From an uncultured Coriobacteriia bacterium (GTDB lineage Bacteria; Actinomycetota; Coriobacteriia; Coriobacteriales; QAMH01): DNA of 6,265 nucleotides. The DNA lies in contig CABSKV010000080.1 in NCBI GenBank assembly GCA_902478425.1, forward strand, positions 1-6,265, in the 5' to 3' direction. The translations under genes and the position numbers were made by a program. The notes under the pieces were generated by a model. That model was not told where the DNA came from. It saw only the letters and a program-made list of their open reading frames with translations, and ran no database searches. The stretch's first letter is position 1. Every line of letters begins with the position of its first letter. This document shows positions 1 through 5,781 of this stretch, in pieces.

Positions 1-1056
1 GATGTAGACGGTCTTGCGGCGATCCCATCCCTTGTAATCCATGAACATGCGGATGATGTTCTCGAACACGGCGATAACCGTGGAAAGTGCCGCGAACGAC
101 ATGAACAGAAAGAACAGCGCGCCCCACAGCTGGCCGAGCCACATCTGCGCGAAGACGTTGGGCAAGGTCACGAACACGAGGCCAGGGCCGCTGCCCGGGT
201 CGACGCCGAAGGCGAAGCACACGGGAAAGATGATGAGGCCGGCCATGAGCGCGATGACGGTATCGAGCACGCCGACGGAAAGCGCCTGCCCGAAGATACG
301 GCGCTCCTTGCCCAGATAGCTGCCGAAGATCTCCATGGAGCCGATGCCAATGGACAACGTGAAGAAGCTCTGTCCCATCGCGGCGTAAACGGCATCGCCG
401 AAACCCGCAGGCCCGTTCGCGAACATCTTCGAGAAGTCCGGCATGAGGTAGAACGCCAGACCCTCCTCGGCGCCGGGCAAGGTGACGGCGCGGATGATGA
501 GGACGACGAGGATGACGAGCAGGGCGCTCATCATGTACTTGGTGACGCGCTCGACGCCCTTGTTCAGGCCGAGCGCACATACGAGCATGCCGATGACGCA
601 CACGGTAACGGTCCAACCCACGACCTCGCCGGGATTGGCGAGCATGGCATCGAACACGGCACCGGTCTGCGCGACGTCCAAGCCCTCGAAGGTACCCGTC
701 GACATCTTGATGAAGTAGTTGAGCATCCAGCCCGCGACGCAGGTGTAGAACATCATGAGCAGGAAGTTACCGATGAATCCCACCCAGCGCATGAAGTGCC
801 ATTTGGTGCCCTCTGGCTCGAGCACGTCAAACGCGCGCGAGATGGACTTCTGACTCGCGCGGCCGACCGTGAACTCCATCGAGAGCATGGGCAGACCGAA
901 GACCACGAGGAAGAAGATGTACATGAGGATGAAGGCCGCGCCACCGTACTCGCCCGTGATGTACGGGAAACGCCATACGTTGCCCAATCCGATTGCGCAG
1001 CCGGCGCTCACCAGCAGAAAGCCGATATTGCTTGAAAACCTATCTCGTTGGGCCAT
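1..1056 (-). CDS. Neurotransmitter:sodium symporter (NSS/SNF) family amino acid transporter, C-terminus cut off
   Basis: Inner-membrane, Na+-coupled importer of the LeuT/MhsT/Tyt1 fold, probably for an amino acid. The reading frame was translated by hand from ATG at 1056 down to base 1. It has 352 codons with no stop, and the gene continues past the left edge (family members usually have about 440-510 residues). The family signature in TM1 is plain: AGCAIGLGNVWRFPY at residues 18-32, matching the LeuT unwound helix that binds Na+ and substrate. TM6 carries QSFFTLSIGIGS from about residue 229, with the Thr and Ser positions that serve Na1 and substrate in LeuT. TM8 has FAALST near residues 321-326, the Na2 site region. 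A Cys replaces the LeuT Asn in the TM1 GNAVG stretch. The ATG is preceded by GAGGGATGAG, a usable ribosome site. It is divergent from the cysteine-synthase-like gene at 1301. The substrate cannot be read from the sequence. Confidence 0.95.
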   Translation of the reverse strand, partial: MAQRDRFSSNIGFLLVSAGCAIGLGNVWRFPYITGEYGGAAFILMYIFFLVVFGLPMLSMEFTVGRASQKSISRAFDVLEPEGTKWHFMRWVGFIGNFLLMMFYTCVAGWMLNYFIKMSTGTFEGLDVAQTGAVFDAMLANPGEVVGWTVTVCVIGMLVCALGLNKGVERVTKYMMSALLVILVVLIIRAVTLPGAEEGLAFYLMPDFSKMFANGPAGFGDAVYAAMGQSFFTLSIGIGSMEIFGSYLGKERRIFGQALSVGVLDTVIALMAGLIIFPVCFAFGVDPGSGPGLVFVTLPNVFAQMWLGQLWGALFFLFMSFAALSTVIAVFENIIRMFMDYKGWDRRKTVYI

Positions 1057-1104
1057 CTCATCCCTCACTTGTTCGGCGCGCTCTCCCCAGCGCGATAACC
1101 AGAT

Positions 1105-1113
1105 ATGGTATCA
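1105..1113 (-). promoter_or_regulatory. Possible extended -10 of the transporter gene
   Basis: On the minus strand the bases read TGATACCAT, which resembles an extended -10 (TGn followed by TAnnnT), about 50 bases before the transporter ATG. I could not find a good -35 at 16-18 bases upstream. The call rests on the -10 alone and is weak. Confidence 0.25.
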
Positions 1114-1130
1114 CGGCCTTTCCTGCCATG

Positions 1131-1142
1131 AAATGAGACAAA
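1131..1142. promoter_or_regulatory. Copy of the AAATGAGACA motif (12-mer AAATGAGACAAA)
   Basis: The 12-mer AAATGAGACAAA is repeated exactly, on the opposite strand, at 3689-3700 in the other divergent intergenic region. An 11-base version, GAAATGAGACA, matches 1130-1140 and 3665-3675. It is AT-rich in a GC-rich window and occurs only in intergenic DNA here, which suggests a protein binding site or conserved leader element. No known regulator is recognised from it. Confidence 0.45.
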
Positions 1143-1156
1143 GGCGCCCGGCGCCT
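1142..1156. repeat. Short GC-rich inverted repeat (AGGCGC/GCGCCT)
   Basis: AGGCGC at 1142-1147 and GCGCCT at 1151-1156 form a 6-bp stem with a 3-base loop. Read on the minus strand, the stem is followed directly by TTTGTCTCATTT, so it would look like a weak terminator or attenuator if transcription of the transporter began upstream of it. The alternative is a plain operator or chance in GC-rich DNA. Confidence 0.35.
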
Positions 1157-1164
1157 CTCGGCTC

Positions 1165-1185
1165 TTTCTTCAGCGGCCGAAGAAA
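1165..1185. repeat. Inverted repeat TTTCTTC-N7-GAAGAAA
   Basis: Seven-base perfect arms (1165-1171 and 1179-1185) flank the loop AGCGGCC. The spacing and symmetry suit a dimeric transcription factor site. It lies about 50 bases upstream of the TATAAT box of the gene at 1301 and about 110 bases upstream of the transporter start. Function is unknown. Confidence 0.4.
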
Positions 1186-1236
1186 AACGATTGGGAAACG
1201 GACGCGAAACCCCACGGTGCCCCTGATGCGTTCGCG

Positions 1237-1242
1237 TATAAT
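1237..1242 (+). promoter_or_regulatory. -10 box (TATAAT) of the cysteine-synthase-like gene
   Basis: A perfect TATAAT lies 58 bases before the ATG at 1301 in otherwise GC-rich sequence. There is no good TTGACA-like -35 at 16-18 bases upstream (ACGGTG at 17), so the promoter may be weak or activator-dependent. Expected transcription start is near 1249, giving a leader of about 50 bases. Confidence 0.5.
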
Positions 1243-1300
1243 CTCCGAGGAAATTCGGACGACAGGCTGCCTGCCTGGTGGCATGACGTAAGAGGAACGC

Positions 1301-2242
1301 ATGGTTTACGACAACGTGCTCGAGGCGATGGGGCACACGCCCCTCATCCGGTTGCGCAACATCCCCGGCGAGGGCTGCGCGCAGATTCTCGTGAAGTTCG
1401 AAGCACTCAACGTCGGCGGTTCGATCAAGACGCGCACGGCGTTCAACATGATTCTTCAGGCCGAACGACGCGGCCAGATCAGCCCCGGCAAAACCACCAT
1501 CATCGAGCCGACAAGCGGCAATCAGGGAATCGGGCTTGCGCTCGTAGGCGCGGTGCGCGGCTACGACGTGCGCATCATCATGCCCGATTCGGTCTCGGTC
1601 GAGCGCCGCAAGATCTGCGAGGCCTACGGTGCGCAGATCGAGCTCGTGCACGATGATGGCGATATCGGCAAGGCCATCGAGACCTGCGCCAAGATCGCAC
1701 GCGAGCAGACGGCGGCAGACCCCAACGCCTTCATGCCCGACCAGTTCTCAAATGTCGACAACGTCGCCATCCAGCGTGCGCAAACGGCGGTCGAGATCCT
1801 CGACGACTCCGCAGAATCCGGCATCGTCATCGATGGCTTTGCCTGCGGCTTTGGCACCGGCGGCTCCATCACGGGCATCGGCAGCGCGCTCAAGCTGGCC
1901 AACCCCCAGACCATCGTCTGGGCGGCCGAACCAGAAAACGCCGCAATGCTGGCCGGCGGCAACATCGGCACGCACTTGCAAATGGGCATCGGCGATGGCG
2001 TCATTCCCGCCATCCTCGACCGCAGCGTCATCGACGCGACCTGCGTGGTAAGCGATGACGAGGCCATCACGATGGCGCAGCGCCTCGCGCGCGAGGAAGG
2101 CCTGCTCTGCGGCATTTCGAGCGGCACGAACGTCGTCGCGGCCCTCATGCTCGGCTACGAGCTCGGCCCGGATGCCTGCGTCCTCACCGTCCTCACCGAT
2201 ACCGGCGAGCGCTACTTCTCCACCCCGCTGTTCGGGGAATAA
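1301..2242 (+). CDS. Cysteine synthase family PLP-dependent enzyme (CysK-like, beta-family fold type II)
   Basis: This is a cytoplasmic enzyme of the O-acetylserine sulfhydrylase / cystathionine beta-synthase family, which does PLP-dependent beta-replacement on serine, O-acetylserine or cysteine. Its 313 residues match the CysK size (about 310-320). Seen in order: GHTPLIRL (11-18); the PLP-lysine loop NVGGSIKTRTA with K43; the substrate loop PTSGNQG (70-76); the phosphate-binding loop GTGGSITG (185-192); GISSGTN (271-277); and LTDTGERYFST near the C-terminus. Two motifs depart from textbook CysK: GGSIKTR instead of GGSVKDR, and SGNQG instead of SGNTG. This may be a distinct subgroup such as a lanthionine- or H2S-forming cysteine beta-replacement enzyme, though that is inference. 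AGAGGA at 1291-1296 supports the ATG. It is convergent with hslO, 10 bases away, and divergent from the transporter. Confidence 0.9.
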   Translation: MVYDNVLEAMGHTPLIRLRNIPGEGCAQILVKFEALNVGGSIKTRTAFNMILQAERRGQISPGKTTIIEPTSGNQGIGLALVGAVRGYDVRIIMPDSVSVERRKICEAYGAQIELVHDDGDIGKAIETCAKIAREQTAADPNAFMPDQFSNVDNVAIQRAQTAVEILDDSAESGIVIDGFACGFGTGGSITGIGSALKLANPQTIVWAAEPENAAMLAGGNIGTHLQMGIGDGVIPAILDRSVIDATCVVSDDEAITMAQRLAREEGLLCGISSGTNVVAALMLGYELGPDACVLTVLTDTGERYFSTPLFGE

Positions 2243-2252
2243 GGAGCACCCC

Positions 2253-3143
2253 TTACCCTTCGATCAGAGCCGCAATCTCCTCGGGGCTGTACTGGTACTT
2301 GCTGTTGCAGAACGCGCAGACCATCTCGACATCCTCGCCTTCGTCGACCATGCTCTGCAGCTCGTCGGCGCTCACGAGCGACAATAGCTTGAGCGTGCGC
2401 TCGCGCGTGCAGTCGCAGCGAAACTCCACGGACTTGTCCTCGAGGACTTGCAAGTCCATGTCGCCGAGCAGGCGCTCGAGTATGCTCTCGGGCGTCTCGC
2501 CCTCCGTGAGCATCGTCGTCATCGAGGGCAGAGCCGCGACGCGCTCCTCGAGCAACGCAGCCGTCTCGTCGGTCGCTCCGTCCATGAGCTGGACGATGAA
2601 GCCGCCGGCCTCGCGCACGGTGCTGTCCTCGTTGAGCAGCACGCCGAGCGAAACTGCCGAGGGAATCTGATCGCTCGACGTGAGGTAATACGCGATGTCA
2701 TCGGCGATCTCGCCGGACTGGATCTCGACGACGCCGCTATACGGCTCGCGCATCGCCAGGTCGTAGATGATGCGCAGCGTGCCCTTGCCCACGACCTCGC
2801 CCACGCGAAGCTTCTCGCCCACCTTCGACGGCAGCGATGCCTCCGGGTTGCCCACGTATCCCTTGACGCTACCATCCGATTTGGCCGTCGCGGTGATGTT
2901 CCCCAGCGAACCATCGCCGTTGAAGACGATGGAGAGCGCGTCCTTGTCGCCCTTCATCATCGTACCCATCATGACGGCGGCGGTGAGCGTGCGGCCCAGG
3001 GCAGCCGTAGCGGTGCGCGACAAGCCGTGCATGCGGCGCGCCTCCTCGACCAGCCCGCGCGAGTACACGGCAAAGGCGCGGATCGTTCCATCGGTGGCGG
3101 TGGCGCGAACCACATGATCGCGTTTCATCTGTATGACGTTCAT
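2253..3143 (-). CDS. hslO: Hsp33 redox-regulated molecular chaperone
   Basis: This is a cytoplasmic holdase that is inactive when reduced with zinc bound. It is switched on by oxidation of four cysteines and then holds unfolding proteins for later refolding. The zinc-redox centre is present: CDC at residues 243-245 and CAFC at 276-279, the CxC...CxxC pattern and spacing of Hsp33. The N-terminal substrate-binding domain is also typical, with the stretch ALGRTLTAAVMMGTMMKGD and the glycine-rich segments GDGSLG and KGYVGNP. Length is 296 residues, close to E. coli Hsp33 (292). I chose ATG at 3143 over the in-frame TTG at 3155 because ATG gives an ATGA overlap with the upstream Nudix stop codon. 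The ribosome site is poor (GGAACTGG), so translation is probably coupled to the Nudix gene. It is the second gene of a two-gene operon. Confidence 0.96.
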   Translation of the reverse strand: MNVIQMKRDHVVRATATDGTIRAFAVYSRGLVEEARRMHGLSRTATAALGRTLTAAVMMGTMMKGDKDALSIVFNGDGSLGNITATAKSDGSVKGYVGNPEASLPSKVGEKLRVGEVVGKGTLRIIYDLAMREPYSGVVEIQSGEIADDIAYYLTSSDQIPSAVSLGVLLNEDSTVREAGGFIVQLMDGATDETAALLEERVAALPSMTTMLTEGETPESILERLLGDMDLQVLEDKSVEFRCDCTRERTLKLLSLVSADELQSMVDEGEDVEMVCAFCNSKYQYSPEEIAALIEG

Positions 3144-3637
3144 GTCCAGTTCCAATCTTTCAAGTCGACAGGCGAGCCATCAAGCTGCGCGTCGACCAGC
3201 GTGTCGTCTTCGTCGTAGACGAGCTTGAGCGAGAAGAAAGGGGTCTCCGGAGCAGATATGAGACTGAGGAATATCTCGTCGCCTTTCCAATGCGGCAAGG
3301 CGAGCAGCTCGTCTTTGGGCACCCATTCTAATATGCCCTCGTTACAGCTCCGTACCTCGCCAGTCCACTCCGTGATCGTGAAGAGGTGCATGTACTCCGT
3401 AACCCAGCGCGCAGACACGAAGGTGACGATGCCTCGGTAGCACCACATGCGCGGCACGAGACCCGTTTCCTCGCTCACCTCGCGCATCATGCACTCGACG
3501 GGGCTTTCATCGGGCTCGAACTTGCCGCCGATGCCAATCCACTTGCCCTTGTTGACGTCGTGTTCCTTCTTCACACGATGCAGCATGAGATACGCATCGC
3601 CATTGTCGATGTAGCACAGCGTGGTCTGAACGCTCAT
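3140..3637 (-). CDS. Nudix hydrolase, MutT/MutX-like (probable 8-oxo-dGTP diphosphatase)
   Basis: This hydrolyses a nucleoside diphosphate linked to another moiety; the closest general resemblance is to MutX/MutT-type enzymes that remove oxidised dGTP. The complete Nudix box GX5EX7REUXEEXGU is visible at residues 38-60: G38, E44, R52, E53, E56, E57, G59, L60, with the metal-binding glutamates intact. The lead-in TTLCYIDNG at 5-13 and the segment KGKWIGIGGK at 30-39 are typical of the MutX group. The 165-residue length fits a single-domain Nudix protein. ATG at 3637 has GAGGG (3644-3648) six bases upstream. It is the first gene of an operon with Hsp33 and overlaps it by four bases, which supports a role in oxidative stress. 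Exact substrate is inferred; other nucleotide substrates are possible. Confidence 0.9.
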   Translation of the reverse strand: MSVQTTLCYIDNGDAYLMLHRVKKEHDVNKGKWIGIGGKFEPDESPVECMMREVSEETGLVPRMWCYRGIVTFVSARWVTEYMHLFTITEWTGEVRSCNEGILEWVPKDELLALPHWKGDEIFLSLISAPETPFFSLKLVYDEDDTLVDAQLDGSPVDLKDWNWT

Positions 3638-3665
3638 GGATTACCCTCACCTACCCTGACCTCGG

Positions 3666-3700
3666 AAATGAGACAGCGAGACTGAGCGTTTGTCTCATTT
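3666..3700. promoter_or_regulatory. Perfect 10-bp inverted repeat AAATGAGACA-N15-TGTCTCATTT, candidate operator or leader hairpin
   Basis: Left arm AAATGAGACA (3666-3675) and right arm TGTCTCATTT (3691-3700) are exact reverse complements around 15 bases. The right arm overlaps the -35-like TTGTCT of the EEP promoter, so binding there would be expected to affect transcription. If the Nudix operon starts from the minus-strand TATACT at 3712-3717, the repeat would lie in its 5' leader and could fold as RNA. The same motif recurs at 1131-1142. The regulator is not identified. Confidence 0.6.
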
Positions 3701-3719
3701 TTCATTCGCACAGTATAAA
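3690..3719 (+). promoter_or_regulatory. Promoter of the EEP gene (TTGTCT-18-TATAAA)
   Basis: TTGTCT at 3690-3695 (four of six matches to TTGACA) and TATAAA at 3714-3719 (five of six to TATAAT) are separated by 18 bases and lie about 40 bases before the ATG at 3760. The -35 half sits in the right arm of the inverted repeat. Confidence 0.5.
3712..3717 (-). promoter_or_regulatory. Possible -10 (TATACT) of the Nudix-hslO operon
   Basis: On the minus strand AGTATA reads TATACT, five of six to the consensus, about 75 bases before the Nudix ATG. It overlaps the plus-strand TATAAA, so the two promoters would compete. No good -35 is seen at 17 bases, so confidence is low. Confidence 0.3.
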
Positions 3720-3759
3720 ATGAGCGCACACCCAAAGCGCGTAAGAGACGGGAGTTCTC

Positions 3760-4836
3760 ATGGCAGCATCCATCACCCACAAGACGGGGAAGGTCATCGG
3801 CATCATCGTTGCGATACTCGTCGTCTTCGTTGCCGCGCTCATCGGCTTTCTCACCGCCACCGAGTACAACCCGCCTGCCACGCAGAAAGTCGAGGTCTAC
3901 GGCACGACGAGCGACAGCCTCGCAGCCGGTGAGAGCTTCAACGTCGTGACCTGGAACATCGGTTACGGTGGCCTGTCCGAGCAAGCTGACTTCTTCATGG
4001 ATGGCGGCGACGGCGTGCGTACCATCTCGCACGCTGGCGTCATGGAAAACCTCGTCGGCATCGAAGACCAGCTCGCTGAGCTTAATCCCGACTTCATCTT
4101 CCTGCAGGAGGTCGACCAGGATTCCGAACGCACCTATGGCATCAACGAGCGTGCCCGCCTCGCCACGGCGTTCTCGCCCGAGTACTCATCGGCCTACGCC
4201 CTCAACTACGACGTGGCCTACGTCCCCTATCCCCTGCCGCCTATCGGCGCCGTCGAAAGCGGCATCATGACGCTCTCGCGCATGCAGGCGACAGACGCCG
4301 AGCGCGTGCAGCTCCCCTGCCCCTTCTCCTGGCCCGTACGCCTCGGCAACCTCAAACGCTGCCTGCTTGTCGAGCGTGTGCCCATAGAAGGTGGCAGTGC
4401 CGAGCTCGTGCTCGTGAACTTGCACCTCGAGGCCTACGATGATGGCGAAGGCAAGGCCGCGCAGACGGCCCAGCTCGCGCGGCTGCTGCAAGAGGAGCGC
4501 GCGAAGGGCAACTACGTCATCGCCGGCGGCGACTTCAACCAGAGCTTCTCGAACGTCGATACATCCGCCTATCCGTTGCTCGGCGACGAGTACTGGCAGT
4601 GCGGCTACATCGACGTGAGCTCGCTGGGAAATGGCTTCACGGCGGCGATGGACGCCTCGACGCCCACCTGCCGTTCGCTCGACCGTCCCTATGACGGCAC
4701 CGAGCCATTCCAGTTCTACATGATTGACGGCTTCATCGTCTCGGACAACGTGAGCATCGACACGTTGCAGACCATCGACTGTGGTTTCACCTTCACCGAC
4801 CACAATCCGGTGCTGCTCAGCGCCACGCTGCTCTAG
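3760..4836 (+). CDS. Membrane-anchored endonuclease/exonuclease/phosphatase (EEP) family protein
   Basis: This metal-dependent phosphohydrolase has the DNase I / sphingomyelinase / inositol-phosphatase fold. A single hydrophobic helix (about residues 12-31) follows a short basic N-terminus (H7-K11) and lacks a clear cleavage site. The most likely arrangement is an N-in anchor with the catalytic domain outside the membrane. The EEP catalytic signature is complete and in order: TWNIGYG with N66, LQEVD with E117, NLHLEA with H222, GGDFNQ with D258 and N260, and FTDHNP with D347 and H348. Length is 358 residues. ATG at 3760 is supported by GGGAG at 3750-3754. It could act on nucleic acid, phospholipid or another phosphoester; the sequence does not decide. 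It converges on the lipid kinase gene, the two stop codons sharing CTAG. Confidence 0.9.
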   Translation: MAASITHKTGKVIGIIVAILVVFVAALIGFLTATEYNPPATQKVEVYGTTSDSLAAGESFNVVTWNIGYGGLSEQADFFMDGGDGVRTISHAGVMENLVGIEDQLAELNPDFIFLQEVDQDSERTYGINERARLATAFSPEYSSAYALNYDVAYVPYPLPPIGAVESGIMTLSRMQATDAERVQLPCPFSWPVRLGNLKRCLLVERVPIEGGSAELVLVNLHLEAYDDGEGKAAQTAQLARLLQEERAKGNYVIAGGDFNQSFSNVDTSAYPLLGDEYWQCGYIDVSSLGNGFTAAMDASTPTCRSLDRPYDGTEPFQFYMIDGFIVSDNVSIDTLQTIDCGFTFTDHNPVLLSATLL

Positions 4837-5768
4837 GCCAGCACGCGCAGTGCCTGGTGCACGCAGGTGATGTCGAAGCGCGTGGCGTGCATGGGCTCGC
4901 CGTCGATCTGGCAAGGCGGCTCCTCTGCAAACTCGATGAGCGCATGGCGGGCCATCGCGAACTCCATGGGCTTCATGTGCACGTGCTTGCCGTTCTTCGC
5001 GCGCATGAAGATGTAGATCGCGCGCGGAATGCTCACCGGCGGATGCGAGATGCAAATGTCGAGCAAACCGTCGTCGAGCTTGGCCTCGGGGCAGATCTTG
5101 AAGCCGCCGCCGTAGTACGGCCCCACCTGCACGGCGAAGGTCACGCTCTTGCCCTCGACGTGCGTGCCGTCGAAGTTGCCGTGATAGCTACGCGAGACCA
5201 GGTTGTGCGTGAGCTGGTCGATGCCACTCGAGAAGTACACGCCCGCATCCGAGCGGCCCGTCTTCTCGCGCCGCTCCACCGTATCGAGTGCGATGGCGGC
5301 GTCCAACCCGAAGGAAAGCGTCTCGGCGAAGTACTCACCGCTGCAAAGCCCCACGTCAACGGGATGCGGGTCGGCCTTCAAGATGGCATGCACGGCATGC
5401 TTGATGTCGAGCGGCACCCCGAGCGCGCGGGCGTAGTCGTTTCCCGTACCTGCGGGCACCACGGCAAATGCCGGGCGCTGCTCGGGCTCTATCGACATGA
5501 GGGCGTTCACGGCCAGGTGCGCGAGTCCGTCCCCACCCACGGCGATGACGGCGCGGTGCTCGACCGAATCCTCGATGAGAGAACGTGCCTGATCCGCCGA
5601 ACTCAAGAACGCGGCATTGACCTGCGCTCCGGCGAGAAAGCTCCCCGTCCTTCCAGCGGCAATGGCAGCTTCAAGCTCGCCGACGGCACGACGTGCTGCC
5701 TGCGTGCCCGTTCCGTTGCCGGCAGCCGGATTGGCCACGACCAGGATCGATGCGGACTCCTCGCTCAT
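4833..5768 (-). CDS. Diacylglycerol kinase catalytic-domain protein (DgkB/YegS/LCB5 lipid kinase family)
   Basis: An ATP-dependent lipid kinase, probably phosphorylating diacylglycerol or a related lipid at the inner face of the membrane for phospholipid recycling. Family motifs in order: VVANPAAGNG (10-19), GGDG (78-81), PAGTGND (105-111), GGGFKICPEAKLDDGLLDI (220-238) and IDGE (288-291). Length is 311 residues, normal for bacterial DgkB/YegS proteins (about 290-320). One oddity is GGDGL in place of the usual GGDGT, where the threonine helps bind ATP. ATG at 5768 has a strong AAGGAGG four bases upstream. It starts 13 bases after the stop of the flavodoxin-fold gene on the same strand, so the two are probably co-transcribed. 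The 3' end overlaps the EEP gene. Confidence 0.93.
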   Translation of the reverse strand: MSEESASILVVANPAAGNGTGTQAARRAVGELEAAIAAGRTGSFLAGAQVNAAFLSSADQARSLIEDSVEHRAVIAVGGDGLAHLAVNALMSIEPEQRPAFAVVPAGTGNDYARALGVPLDIKHAVHAILKADPHPVDVGLCSGEYFAETLSFGLDAAIALDTVERREKTGRSDAGVYFSSGIDQLTHNLVSRSYHGNFDGTHVEGKSVTFAVQVGPYYGGGFKICPEAKLDDGLLDICISHPPVSIPRAIYIFMRAKNGKHVHMKPMEFAMARHALIEFAEEPPCQIDGEPMHATRFDITCVHQALRVLA

Positions 5769-5772
5769 CGCG

Positions 5773-5779
5773 CCTCCTT
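5773..5779 (-). promoter_or_regulatory. Strong ribosome binding site of the lipid kinase gene
   Basis: AAGGAGG on the minus strand lies four bases before ATG 5768, inside the 13-base gap after the upstream gene's stop. It fixes the kinase start and suggests efficient translation within the operon. Confidence 0.8.
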
Positions 5780-5781
5780 GG

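Larger units (their letters stand above)
1057..1300. other. Divergent intergenic region between transporter and cysteine-synthase-like gene
   Basis: This 244-bp stretch has no convincing gene; the open frames crossing it are antisense extensions with no family resemblance. It holds the start signals of both flanking genes, one copy of the AAATGAGACA motif, two inverted repeats (1142-1156 and 1165-1185) and a TATAAT box at 1237-1242. It is longer than the other spacers here, which fits a regulated promoter region. Because both flanking genes are transcribed away from it, hairpins here are not expected to be ordinary gene-end terminators. Confidence 0.7.
3638..3759. other. Divergent intergenic region, Nudix/hslO operon versus EEP gene
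   Basis: These 122 bases contain the leaders of both flanking genes, a perfect 10-bp inverted repeat, and -10-like sequences on both strands centred on AGTATAAA (3712-3719). No gene is visible. It is markedly more AT-rich between about 3689 and 3722 than the coding DNA around it. Confidence 0.7.

Noticed and set aside
1057..1300. A riboswitch or T-box controlling the transporter or the cysteine-synthase-like gene
   Set aside because: I could not recognise any conserved riboswitch core or T-box sequence; only short inverted repeats are present.
1058..1651. Minus-strand open frame (197 codons) starting inside the cysteine-synthase-like gene
   Set aside because: It is low-complexity and charged, has no motif, and is antisense to conserved PLP-enzyme sequence; it would also cover the divergent promoters.
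2240..2255. TAAGG-N6-CCTTA palindrome spanning the two convergent stop codons as a bidirectional terminator
   Set aside because: The stem is only five pairs and there is no T-run on either side; the symmetry comes largely from the two TAA stops.
3141..3155. TTG at 3155 as the start of hslO
   Set aside because: An ATG four codons downstream gives a classic ATGA overlap with the Nudix stop, and no ribosome site favours the TTG.
2448..3218. Plus-strand open frame (256 codons) opposite hslO
   Set aside because: It is antisense to Hsp33, which has its full zinc-centre cysteines; the frame's composition is typical of a shadow.
4186..5055. Minus-strand open frame (289 codons) across the EEP gene's 3' half and the kinase's end
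   Set aside because: It overlaps two well-supported genes in other frames and its His/Arg/Ala-rich product resembles no family.
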